The notes under the pieces were generated by a model. It was not told the DNA's origin and ran no database searches. It was given only the letters and a program-made list of their open reading frames with translations. From Halopseudomonas phragmitis (GTDB taxonomy: Bacteria > Pseudomonadota > Gammaproteobacteria > Pseudomonadales > Pseudomonadaceae), in the NCBI RefSeq assembly GCF_002056295.1, contig NZ_CP020100.1, forward strand, positions 3,805,501 to 3,869,500: 64,000 bases of DNA, read 5' to 3'. Below are positions 26,828-34,817 of the stretch, one piece after another. The stretch's first letter is position 1. Each line of letters starts with the position of its first letter. A program made the translations under genes and the position numbers.

Positions 26828-26848
26828 CATCGTCCGTTGAGACTAAAG
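26828..26848 (-). promoter_or_regulatory. Recurrent regulon motif upstream of the HIP operon
   Basis: CATCGTCCGTTGAGACTAA on the plus strand, 66 bp from the start of the dioxygenase gene. It is identical over 19 bases to the copy at 41131, although the two lie 14 kb apart. Confidence 0.75.
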
Positions 26849-26889
26849 CCTGAATCCAGCGAAAATACCTTCACGATGCAACAAAAAAA

Positions 26890-26912
26890 CCGCCCCTGCA
26901 GAACAGGGGCGG
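26890..26912 (-). terminator. Terminator of the DUF35-MaoC/thiolase unit
   Basis: Stem CCGCCCCTG / CAGGGGCGG followed on the minus strand by a seven-base T run, 45 bp after the stop at 26958. Confidence 0.9.
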
Positions 26913-26957
26913 AAAGGAGAGTCACCCTGCAGGTGACCAGTCAGCACAACGGAGGCT

Positions 26958-27896
26958 TCACATGTAGAGAATGACCAGGTCATTGATCACAGCAGGGCGC
27001 TCCTGCCCAACCACATGAACATTGATTTCCATCACCATCTGAGTACCACGCGGCAGAACCTCTACCGACTTGACCCGCGACCTGGCATGAATCAGCGAGC
27101 CAGCAGGTACCGGGCTTGGAAAACGCAAACGCTCTGAGCCGTAATTGACCATATTGTTGAAACCGGTAACCTCAAAATCCAATGGCACTTGCATCCGCGA
27201 CATCAGCACCTGAACCAGGGCGCCGTGCGCGATGGTTCCGCCAAAAGGTCCGTCCTTGCGGGCTCGCTCCGGGTCGGTGTGAATCCAATAATCATCACCA
27301 GACAGCGCAGCAAAATCATTGATCAGCGACTGATCAACCAGTACCTGGCTACTCCAGTCACTGAAGGTCTCAGAAACCAGCGCCTTGAGCGCCTCGATAT
27401 CCTTGACATCAATTTTTCGCTTGGCAGGCCCTGCATCAGCCGAGGGTTGCGGCGGCGCCTTGAGGACTTCATCTAGCTCGATTAGATCTACATCCACGCT
27501 GGTATAACGTAGCAGTACGGTTCCATCCTCTTTGACCCGTGCTCGTACCGGCTTGAGCGCCATACCCACCTTGAGCGCCTCAGGCTGAAGCCCTACCAGC
27601 GTTGTATTGAGTCGCACACCCTGCTCCAACTCAACCACAGCCAGAATTTGTGGCTCTGGGCCTGCAAACTCAGGCAAGGTCGGCACCCGGGCTACGGTAT
27701 AGGTATAAAGCGTGCCGCGACCATCCACTTCACGCCAGCTCAGCTCATGGGACAGGCAGTGACTGCAGTGACGGCGTGGGTAAAAGGTCCACTGCTGGCA
27801 GCTATTGCATTGCTGCAACAAAATCTTGCCGGCTTTCAAGCCATCCCAGAAAGGTGCGGAAATGGCAGTTGCCAGCGGCATTGGTTTGTTAGACAT
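26958..27896 (-). CDS. DUF35 (Zn-ribbon/OB) - MaoC fusion, ChsH2/Shy1-like
   Basis: 312 residues with two parts. Residues 1-130 are a DUF35 protein: zinc ribbon C-x2-C ... C-x2-C (CNSCQQWTFYPRRHCSHC) followed by an OB fold. Residues 165-312 are a MaoC hydratase domain with LSGDDYWIHTD and GPFGGTIAHGALVQ. In mycobacterial ChsH2 the MaoC domain is N-terminal and DUF35 C-terminal, so the order is swapped here. DUF35 domains complex with SCP2-type thiolases to give steroid side-chain retro-aldolases, and exactly such a gene is 3 bp upstream. Likely hydrates a side-chain enoyl-CoA and supports the aldolase. Confidence 0.82.
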   Translation of the reverse strand: MSNKPMPLATAISAPFWDGLKAGKILLQQCNSCQQWTFYPRRHCSHCLSHELSWREVDGRGTLYTYTVARVPTLPEFAGPEPQILAVVELEQGVRLNTTLVGLQPEALKVGMALKPVRARVKEDGTVLLRYTSVDVDLIELDEVLKAPPQPSADAGPAKRKIDVKDIEALKALVSETFSDWSSQVLVDQSLINDFAALSGDDYWIHTDPERARKDGPFGGTIAHGALVQVLMSRMQVPLDFEVTGFNNMVNYGSERLRFPSPVPAGSLIHARSRVKSVEVLPRGTQMVMEINVHVVGQERPAVINDLVILYM

Positions 27897-27899
27897 GCT

Positions 27900-29111
27900 T
27901 CAAGCCCCCTGCAGAATCAATGCGCCTTGCTCACTCATAACACCACCGGTGCCAGAAACAAACACCTGATCGCAGACCTTGAGCTGCCGCTCTTCGGCCT
28001 TGCCGGCGATCTGCTGGTAGGCTTCGACGACCTGCGAAAAGCCTCCGGCAGATCCAGCCTGACCAAAGCTGAGCTGGCCACCATGCGTGTTCATCGGGAA
28101 GTTGCCTTTATAGGTCAGATCATTCTCCAGCACGAAGCGCATCCCCTCCCCCTTGGGACAGAATCCTGCATCCTCAAGACTCAGCAGTACGGTAATCGTG
28201 TAGCAGTCGTATATCTGTGCGGCATGCATATCGGAAGGACGCATTCCGGCCATGGCAAAGGCGCTACGCGCCGCTGGCCCGACAGGGGTCTCAGTCATAT
28301 CAGGAGAATAGCTGGGAGACTTATAACCCAGACGCTCACCAAACCCGGTAATGTAAGCAGGCCGCCCCTTCGAGCGCAGCGCCACTTCCTTGGAGGCGAC
28401 AATCACTGCAGCGCCCCCCGCCACCGGCATCACGATCTCCAGGATGTGCAAGGGATCAGCCACCATTTTGCTATTGAGCACATCCTCAATAGTCAATGGC
28501 TGCCCCCGGAAAATTGCATCCGGGTGGGCCTGGGCACTCATCCGCTGATCAACCGCGATTTTGGCCATCGCGCGCTGATCGTAGCCATACTGGGCCGCAT
28601 AGCGCTGGGCAATCATGGCATAGCCGGTGTTCTGGCCCATGTGGCCATAGGGCAGATCGAATTCCGCCTCAGGCGCCCCATACTGGGTACTATGCCCACC
28701 AAAGCGCATGGCCCGCGCCATGGCCGAGGGGTCATCGTCCGGCCCGAACGGGGCCATACGCTGAGGAATCACACACAGTACCGCCTGACAAATGCCGAGT
28801 TCAATCGCAGCCGCCGCCCGCCAGATCATGCCAACGGCGGTTGTGCCACCAAGATCGACGACTTCGGCAAAATTCACCGCGATTCCGAGATACTCGGCCG
28901 CCATGGCAGGAACAAAGCTCGAGGCCTCATGAAAATGAGGCCCATTGATGCACAAACCATCGATATCACTAGCCTTAAGGCCCGCATCGGCCAATGCCTG
29001 CGCCGCCAGGTCCGCCACTTGCTCCAAATGGAACATCTGCGGCGCAGTGGCGTATTTTTCAGGCTTGTATTGCGCGGCGCCGACAATTGCCGCTGTACCT
29101 TTCAAACCCAT
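27900..29111 (-). CDS. SCP2-type thiolase, Ltp2/Sal1-like steroid side-chain aldolase candidate
   Basis: 403 residues from ATG 29111. Thiolase-fold lipid-transfer protein: FAEVVDLGGTTAVGMIWRAA replaces the Cys nucleophile region with no catalytic Cys, as in Ltp2. C-terminal blocks include IYDCYTITVLLSLEDAGFC and NTHGGQLSFGQAGSAGG, the region where Ltp2 has its active tyrosine. Partnered with the DUF35-MaoC protein it would form a retro-aldolase that removes a side chain from a steroid CoA ester. A motif copy lies about 89 bp upstream. Confidence 0.8.
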   Translation of the reverse strand: MGLKGTAAIVGAAQYKPEKYATAPQMFHLEQVADLAAQALADAGLKASDIDGLCINGPHFHEASSFVPAMAAEYLGIAVNFAEVVDLGGTTAVGMIWRAAAAIELGICQAVLCVIPQRMAPFGPDDDPSAMARAMRFGGHSTQYGAPEAEFDLPYGHMGQNTGYAMIAQRYAAQYGYDQRAMAKIAVDQRMSAQAHPDAIFRGQPLTIEDVLNSKMVADPLHILEIVMPVAGGAAVIVASKEVALRSKGRPAYITGFGERLGYKSPSYSPDMTETPVGPAARSAFAMAGMRPSDMHAAQIYDCYTITVLLSLEDAGFCPKGEGMRFVLENDLTYKGNFPMNTHGGQLSFGQAGSAGGFSQVVEAYQQIAGKAEERQLKVCDQVFVSGTGGVMSEQGALILQGA

Positions 29112-29199
29112 GCTCTTCCCCTTGTCAGGCGTTTTGGAACGCATAGCAGGTGTTATTGTTTCAGACAGCAGGCATTGTCAGACGCGAAATGCGCTGCTT

Positions 29200-29220
29200 C
29201 ATCGTCCATAAGGCTTACAT
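29200..29220 (-). promoter_or_regulatory. Recurrent regulon motif upstream of the SCP2-thiolase unit
   Basis: CATCGTCCATAAGGCTTAC on the plus strand, 89 bp from ATG 29111. A possible -10 (GACAAT) lies 19-20 nt beyond it on the minus strand. Confidence 0.65.
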
Positions 29221-29243
29221 ACGCAAATTAATCATGCTTTCCA

Positions 29244-29252
29244 AACGGACGA
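29244..29252 (+). promoter_or_regulatory. Partial regulon motif facing the secreted-protein gene
   Basis: AACGGACGA on the plus strand, the core of the motif in the orientation expected for the gene at 29343, 91 bp away. Only nine bases match, so support is weak. Confidence 0.3.
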
Positions 29253-29342
29253 GGTTGATGCAACCAATTTGTCCGATCATCCCATGAGCCTGTCAGCTAA
29301 GCTGATTAGTACCTTAAGAAAATACGCAACAAGGAAGAAAGC

Positions 29343-30074
29343 ATGATAAGAACACTAATTGGCGCTCTAGCACTGACTACCTCGATCAGCTCTGCGGCAA
29401 TGGCCGACAGCCTTCCTCAGAATATCGTACTGCAACGTGAAAGCATGCACTCGTTCACGCTGCTCTTACAGATGCAAGCCGAAGGCTTGCAGCGTCGTGA
29501 ACTTAATGATTTTCAACAAAGCTTGCAAAGCCTTGAAAGAGCGGCACCGCAAAAGGATAAAGAAGGTGCTACTGACAATCTACCTTTAGCCCAGCATATA
29601 AAAAACCTCGTGGACATGATAGAAAATCTTCAAACAGGCCAGGTGCCGAGCACACATGACCTTAGCGAAGCCTACCTTGTGCTTAACCAGACCTTAGAAC
29701 AACTGAACAATTCAGAGCAAGACAAGCGCTACGCAAGCATATTAATAAACAGCTATCTTGCCATGCGCTATGTATATAAAAGCCATGTTGGACTGGCACC
29801 ACAAACCAACAATAGATCACAAAGCTACTATACGACCCACCTTAGCGACCTGGTTATCATATTAGACCAAGAAATAAACAGCATAGCTTCAGAAAACCAA
29901 AACACTGATATCAATCCGCGCTGGCACATGCTAAAAATGAGTTACAGTGACATGCAGCAAGGCTGGACGCGAACAGTCTCAGGAAACCCATACACACCAA
30001 CCATAGTACGATTAAACTCCAGCGTTCTCAGCAGGCAGCTTGAGTCGCAGATCTTAAAGACTCATAAAGAATGA
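29343..30074 (+). CDS. Secreted helical protein of unknown function
   Basis: 243 residues with a clear signal peptide (MIRTLIGALALTTSISSAAM, cleavage probably after AMA). The mature part is mostly helical with no recognised motif and no cysteines. The gene is clearly AT-richer than the catabolic operons around it, as is the convergent neighbour. It has an AAGGAAG ribosome site and stands alone, divergent from the SCP2-thiolase unit. Possible periplasmic binding or accessory protein; no family recognised. Confidence 0.7.
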   Translation: MIRTLIGALALTTSISSAAMADSLPQNIVLQRESMHSFTLLLQMQAEGLQRRELNDFQQSLQSLERAAPQKDKEGATDNLPLAQHIKNLVDMIENLQTGQVPSTHDLSEAYLVLNQTLEQLNNSEQDKRYASILINSYLAMRYVYKSHVGLAPQTNNRSQSYYTTHLSDLVIILDQEINSIASENQNTDINPRWHMLKMSYSDMQQGWTRTVSGNPYTPTIVRLNSSVLSRQLESQILKTHKE

Positions 30075-30079
30075 AAAAT

Positions 30080-30098
30080 GCCCGCTAAACAAGCGGGC
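30080..30098 (-). terminator. Terminator of the alkylsulfatase-like gene
   Basis: Stem GCCCGCT / AGCGGGC followed on the minus strand by ATTTTTC, between two convergent genes. It may also act for the plus-strand gene. Confidence 0.8.
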
Positions 30099-30122
30099 AC
30101 ACCCAAAGAATACTACCAATCA

Positions 30123-31577
30123 CTAATTATCATCACCGGCTAACTGAACAGCTTCCAGCAATTTGAGCTTATGCATAAGCTCTGCCATATGAGAAAGATA
30201 GATTGTTAACTCCTGAGTTGGAACATCAGGCGTTATCCTTTTAGCATAAACATCAAGCGCAAGATTCAATACAGCAGAATCTTCAGGCCACGCATAATAG
30301 ACAATGTCAGCAAAGTAGCTAGCCAGCTTGATATCGCTGTCCGCAACACTCCTTACGATACCCAGAAACTCATTTCGCCCTCCTGACATCTCAGCCAAGG
30401 CTGATGCTTTAGACGAATAATCGGGCTGACTAAAGTTCGACGGAACACCGTCCCACCAACCGTTATATTCCTTGAAAACAGTTTTACCAATATCACTAAA
30501 CCGATTATAGGTCTCAGCCATATCTGGACGACCAGCTAACTCATTAGGCATTTGCATTTTTTCAACAATTTGATCACGACGCAAACCTGAATTAAGGCCT
30601 TCTGTGACCTGATCAACAGCCGATTCGAACACCAAAGCAGTCGCACTTAGCTTATCTTCAATTTCTTCAAAACCGAGCATCACCGGGCCGTGCATAGGGA
30701 GTAAAACATTTGGCTTTAGCGAGATCATTGACCTCAAAGCAGCAGCCCAGTCCCCAACATACCTTTGCCGGCGTTTTCCATTGCCTGCATTTGGTAAAAA
30801 AGGTTGCCACAAATCAGCACTAACAACTAAATCATGCATTGGCACATGAACCCATAAGTGATCAGCCGTTTCGCCACGGGCACTATACAGATTAAAGGTA
30901 GTCTCACCAACAATGTACTCCATTTCACCATTGAAGGTAATCGTTGGCTGTAAAACGTCATTTACTGATCTCGGCACATTAGCCGGATGCTGGTTATTCA
31001 AACCAACAAGTGTGTGAGATGCAAGCTTAGTATCAAGATACATCTCATACATATAGTCAGACGTAGTGATAATCTCTGGATTATCTCCAGCCTCTATAAT
31101 TGACCAAGCCCCGTAGGCATGATCTGCATGATGATGGGTGATAATAATTGAGTGTACCTTCTTGTCACTTATTTCCCTGACCGCATCAAGCAAAGCCGGC
31201 CCTGCCGGGGCATAAGCAGCATCAACAAGCACCAGCCCTTCACTGGTTTCAAAAACAGCCACATTGACAAAAGGAAAACGCAACAACCAGACACCATCAC
31301 CATAGGCTTTCACTTCAAGCAAATCATATGCATCTTGAATGGCTTTGGGATTCGTCCTGCTGTGCATATTATTAGCAATCGCATGTGAAAAAGCACCGCC
31401 AAAGCCAATATTAGAGTTTGATGTTAATGCCTCAAGCACCGAAGGGTATTTTTTAAATACCTCAGCTCTCATCTCGAAGCCATTGTAACTATTATCTTGA
31501 CCCGCACTCAAAGCGCCAACGCACAGACTGGTTATTGATGCAATGAAAAGCAGCAATACCTTCTTAAAAACTCTCAT
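30123..31577 (-). CDS. Secreted alkylsulfatase-like metallo-beta-lactamase-fold hydrolase
   Basis: 484 residues with an N-terminal signal peptide (hydrophobic residues 6-22). The MBL zinc motif is H148-x-H150-x-D152-H153 (THHHADHAYG), with later ligands around GETADHLW and SADLW and a MHGPVM His. After residue 330 the YNRFSDIGKTVFKEYNGWWD region and GVPSNF match the alkylsulfatase dimerisation domain of SdsA1/BDS1 enzymes. It lacks the C-terminal SCP2-like domain of SdsA1 (about 650 residues). Predicted periplasmic; a role in releasing sulfate from sulfated substrate or product is inferred. AT-richer than most of the window. A generic MBL hydrolase remains possible. Confidence 0.72.
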   Translation of the reverse strand: MRVFKKVLLLFIASITSLCVGALSAGQDNSYNGFEMRAEVFKKYPSVLEALTSNSNIGFGGAFSHAIANNMHSRTNPKAIQDAYDLLEVKAYGDGVWLLRFPFVNVAVFETSEGLVLVDAAYAPAGPALLDAVREISDKKVHSIIITHHHADHAYGAWSIIEAGDNPEIITTSDYMYEMYLDTKLASHTLVGLNNQHPANVPRSVNDVLQPTITFNGEMEYIVGETTFNLYSARGETADHLWVHVPMHDLVVSADLWQPFLPNAGNGKRRQRYVGDWAAALRSMISLKPNVLLPMHGPVMLGFEEIEDKLSATALVFESAVDQVTEGLNSGLRRDQIVEKMQMPNELAGRPDMAETYNRFSDIGKTVFKEYNGWWDGVPSNFSQPDYSSKASALAEMSGGRNEFLGIVRSVADSDIKLASYFADIVYYAWPEDSAVLNLALDVYAKRITPDVPTQELTIYLSHMAELMHKLKLLEAVQLAGDDN

Positions 31578-31601
31578 AACAAACGCCTCTAGCTTAAAAA
31601 A

Positions 31602-31624
31602 AAGCGACGCACTAGGCGCCGCTT
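31602..31624 (-). terminator. Terminator after the DUF1329 gene
   Basis: Stem AAGCGGCGC / GCGTCGCTT (one mismatch) followed by a T run of eight in the minus direction, 24 bp past the DUF1329 stop. It separates this gene from the alkylsulfatase-like gene. Confidence 0.85.
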
Positions 31625-31647
31625 AATTAGCAGTCAAAATGACTCAA

Positions 31648-33030
31648 TTAACGCCCCATGGCACGCAAACGGTCTGGAGTAAACATGGCCGGAGTCAAAT
31701 CATTACGATTCAGAATAGGACCCTGATCACGATCCATCGTCATTGAGTATCCAACGTAGGAGCTACTATTCAGGTCATGATAGAAAGACGTGCCAGCTTG
31801 CCATGCACTGGTATCTGGGTGGTAGTAGTAACTCAAAACACCATGCTTCCACAGATTACCGCGAGTATCATAATTGTCAGCCATGACGCCATGCCAAGTA
31901 TCCTCATCGATAAACAACACGCGACGCGAATACAAATGGCGACTCGTTGGCTTCAACTTCGCTTCCAGAACCCAGACACGGCGTTTTTCATAGCGAAGAA
32001 ATTCAGGGTTCGGGTGATTAACGGTAAGAAGCTCATCATAGGATGTTTCTTTTGAGTTCAGCTTATAGGCATTGGCAGGTACATAAATTTCGCGTTTACC
32101 AACCAACGTCCAGTCATAACGCTCAGGAGAGCCATTGAACAAACGGTCCTCATCAATCGTCATAGTCCCGTTACTTCCCGGCATAGGCTGATCAAAGCCG
32201 TAACCGGGTGCCAAACGCACACGACGGGTACCGGTATTGTAAGACCAGGCTGTCCGTGCTGATGTAGCCCAGTTGAACGGCTCGTGGTTCATCGACATAT
32301 TGCCACGTTCGCGCAATGGCAACAGCACCTGTGTGGAGCAGTAGGCCATAACACCAGGCGACTGATCTGTCATGACTTCACGATCGGCAAAATTACCCGA
32401 GTTCAGGCAAATACCGTGTGAACGCCCCCAGCTAATATTACCATTGGCTGTAACTGCGCCGATATCTCTCGTCTCATCCTGGGTCGTTGAGCGAAATGGA
32501 ACCTGATGATTCCACTTCAACTCATAACCATTTTTAGGAATCGGGAAAGGTATAAAGCCTTTGGCGCTGATGCCCATGCCATCATGCGTCAGCTGAGCAT
32601 TCAATGCATTCCACTTGGCACGCTCGCAAACAAATTCCGGATACGCAAAATCACGTCGGCCTTGATAAACGTTGATGACGTAGGTTTCTGGATAGCGCTC
32701 AAACATGGCAACCTGACCGTCAGTCAAGTTTTCCAAGTGATTCTTGTAATTTGAGGCGTTAATTTCAAGAAGCACAGGATCGTCAGCAAAGGGATCCACT
32801 GGATGCTCACCACTATTGGGTTCAGGCTCCCAGCCAGGAACCACACCAACATATTTCCCAGTAAATTCGGGAATTGACCCATCGGCATTGCCTGCGCGTT
32901 CTGCACCGACACACGTCAGATCCTGTCCGAGGCGAGCTGCTTCTTCAGGAGATACAGCTGCATTGGCCAAGCTTGAAATAGCCAGACTAACAGCAGCCGC
33001 AAGAGCAATTACCGCACCATGTTTACTCAT
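31648..33030 (-). CDS. DUF1329 outer-membrane-associated protein
   Basis: 460 residues from ATG 33030 (GGAGA 9 bp upstream). Signal peptide residues 1-24 (VSLAISSLANAA). The DUF1329/LolA-LolB-like fold is recognisable from RRVLFIDEDTWHGVMADNYD and the W-rich repeats GNLWKHGVLSYYYHPDTSAW. In Pseudomonadota it pairs with DUF1302 porin-like proteins and RND transporters in clusters for hydrophobic substrates (terpenoids, steroids). A motif copy lies 59 bp upstream. Proposed to help move hydrophobic substrate across the envelope. Confidence 0.85.
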   Translation of the reverse strand: MSKHGAVIALAAAVSLAISSLANAAVSPEEAARLGQDLTCVGAERAGNADGSIPEFTGKYVGVVPGWEPEPNSGEHPVDPFADDPVLLEINASNYKNHLENLTDGQVAMFERYPETYVINVYQGRRDFAYPEFVCERAKWNALNAQLTHDGMGISAKGFIPFPIPKNGYELKWNHQVPFRSTTQDETRDIGAVTANGNISWGRSHGICLNSGNFADREVMTDQSPGVMAYCSTQVLLPLRERGNMSMNHEPFNWATSARTAWSYNTGTRRVRLAPGYGFDQPMPGSNGTMTIDEDRLFNGSPERYDWTLVGKREIYVPANAYKLNSKETSYDELLTVNHPNPEFLRYEKRRVWVLEAKLKPTSRHLYSRRVLFIDEDTWHGVMADNYDTRGNLWKHGVLSYYYHPDTSAWQAGTSFYHDLNSSSYVGYSMTMDRDQGPILNRNDLTPAMFTPDRLRAMGR

Positions 33031-33088
33031 TATTTTTGTCTCCACTGGTGTTGTATCTTCATCATTATGATCAACGGCATCTTGGACT

Positions 33089-33109
33089 CATCGTCCAATC
33101 AGACTACAG
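33089..33109 (-). promoter_or_regulatory. Recurrent regulon motif upstream of DUF1329
   Basis: CATCGTCCAATCAGACTAC on the plus strand, 59 bp from ATG 33030. A good -10 candidate (CATAAT) lies 19 nt downstream on the minus strand. Confidence 0.7.
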
Positions 33110-33143
33110 GTGCCGACTTAGATGCCTGAGAAATACAACTCTA

Positions 33144-34769
33144 TTAAAAGGAATATTTGGCACCAAAAGTGATATTGTCGCGATCAGATAAATTCCGACG
33201 TCTTTCAGGGTTGGCTGAACTCAGATAAGCGGTATATGTAGTACTCAGCTCAAGATTGTTCAATCTACGGAAAGTCATACCAACCGAGAGACGCTTATCA
33301 TCCTGACCTGCAGCAATAGTCCCAGTCAGAGGTGTTGCTCCTTCAACAACATGTGACCAGTTGATTGGTACATTGAGGTCCCAACCAGAGAAGATACCTG
33401 GGTAAGACAGAACAGCCTGAAGCGTGTAAGCAGTTGCTGACTTGGTCTGCCATGCAGTATCAGTTTTGTAGGTAAAATCCTTACTACCACCTGGGTGGCG
33501 ATCCACACTATTGGCCCGTTGATGAACAATTTCACCAACAAAGGTTGTCGAGCTAGCCCATGGCATATGCCCTAATGCGTGAATAAAACTCAACTGCATT
33601 TGCTGTCCTGCCCCTGTTGTAGCTGAAGGCCCACCTTGAGTCATCACGTTGATAGGTGCACCTGTACGATAGGACCACTCGCCGCCAATTTGTGTGTCAC
33701 CCCAACGAGTAGAGACACTCATCCCAGTCAACTTTATATCTTCGTAATACTCAACCTGGTAGGTAGTTGGCAAAAAAGGACTGATGGGGTTCAAACCAAA
33801 ACCACCCTGTGAGATTCCTGCAGGATTACGATCATGATAACGAACGTGGAAAAGCCCAAGTTCCCAATCCAGGTTAGGTCGGTACATCGCCCGTACACCA
33901 TATTGGCCACTGGAACGTGGCTTATTGGTACCCGCATAGTTAATCTGAGTATTGAATCCGGGCGCCAGATTTACCAGAATAAACTCGCGACCTGGGCCCA
34001 CAACATCAGTGGTTGACAAGTAGGAACCTACAGGATTTAGCTCATTACCTTTCCACTCATATTGGTAATATGCCTCAAGGCCAAAATCCGGTGTAACTGA
34101 CCAGGCTGCCGAAACCTGCCCCACAGGCAATAGAATATCCTTTACCTCAACACCTGGCTGGCCGGAGTTAACTACGTTGACAGGTCCCTGTACGCCGTTT
34201 ACGCCGGGATAGAACAAACCTTCGCCCCAGGCAACCATGTGTCGCCCGGCTTTTACGCTTAACCCCTGATCACTTGGCAAATCGAAATCGGCAAACACAT
34301 AAGCATCAAGAAAGCGCGTCTGGCCACCAGAATACTTTTTGGCATCACTGGTAAAGCGGTCGTTACGGCCTGACTTATTGATAGTACCAGGAGAGTCATT
34401 GTCATTCTTGCTGTGATACACATGATCATAAAAGGTACTGGCGCGAAGCACCGCGCCATAGTTGTCCTGGCGATAGATCATCTCACCCAGCACACTGAGC
34501 CGGTTGGTGGTCAGTGAGTGACGATCAAAGTTGCGGTTGCCATCATCGGCATTGATGTTGTCGATCAGTTTAGAGTCCTGGCTGCGCATACGGACACCGA
34601 TGCCGTAACCAGTTGTCACTGTCCAATCGAGAGTAGCACCATTGGAAAAGTTGATGGGTTCACCCGCGTGCACGCTGGTGGAAGAGACAGCAGCAACTGC
34701 CAGAGCCAGGGAGGCAAAGGCGAAAGTAGCCGACGCACGACGCGTACTCTTCTTGTTATTGTTGTTCAT
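33144..34769 (-). CDS. DUF1302 outer-membrane beta-barrel protein
   Basis: 541 residues. Signal peptide ends near residue 36 (SSTSVHA|GEP). The mature protein is rich in alternating amphipathic strands and ends in YSF, a terminal aromatic typical of outer-membrane barrels. DUF1302 hallmarks include the N-terminal GATLDWTVTTGYGIGVRM and AGRHMVAWGEGLFYPGVNG. Probably a channel for hydrophobic substrate, working with DUF1329. It appears to be the last gene of the unit that starts at 41054, 48 bp after the MBL hydrolase gene. Confidence 0.88.
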   Translation of the reverse strand: MNNNNKKSTRRASATFAFASLALAVAAVSSTSVHAGEPINFSNGATLDWTVTTGYGIGVRMRSQDSKLIDNINADDGNRNFDRHSLTTNRLSVLGEMIYRQDNYGAVLRASTFYDHVYHSKNDNDSPGTINKSGRNDRFTSDAKKYSGGQTRFLDAYVFADFDLPSDQGLSVKAGRHMVAWGEGLFYPGVNGVQGPVNVVNSGQPGVEVKDILLPVGQVSAAWSVTPDFGLEAYYQYEWKGNELNPVGSYLSTTDVVGPGREFILVNLAPGFNTQINYAGTNKPRSSGQYGVRAMYRPNLDWELGLFHVRYHDRNPAGISQGGFGLNPISPFLPTTYQVEYYEDIKLTGMSVSTRWGDTQIGGEWSYRTGAPINVMTQGGPSATTGAGQQMQLSFIHALGHMPWASSTTFVGEIVHQRANSVDRHPGGSKDFTYKTDTAWQTKSATAYTLQAVLSYPGIFSGWDLNVPINWSHVVEGATPLTGTIAAGQDDKRLSVGMTFRRLNNLELSTTYTAYLSSANPERRRNLSDRDNITFGAKYSF

Positions 34770-34817
34770 AACTGCTCCTATCGATTCAGGTTGAATAAAC
34801 CCTTCCTGTGGGGTGTG

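Noticed and set aside
28732..28747. A further CATCGTCC match
   Set aside because: It lies inside the SCP2-thiolase coding sequence, has no GACTA-like right half and no gene start at the expected distance.
27648..29231. A 527-codon open frame on the plus strand
   Set aside because: It lies antisense to the DUF35-MaoC and SCP2-thiolase genes. Its translation is Arg/His/Gly-rich with no domain, and the minus-strand frames carry clear family motifs.
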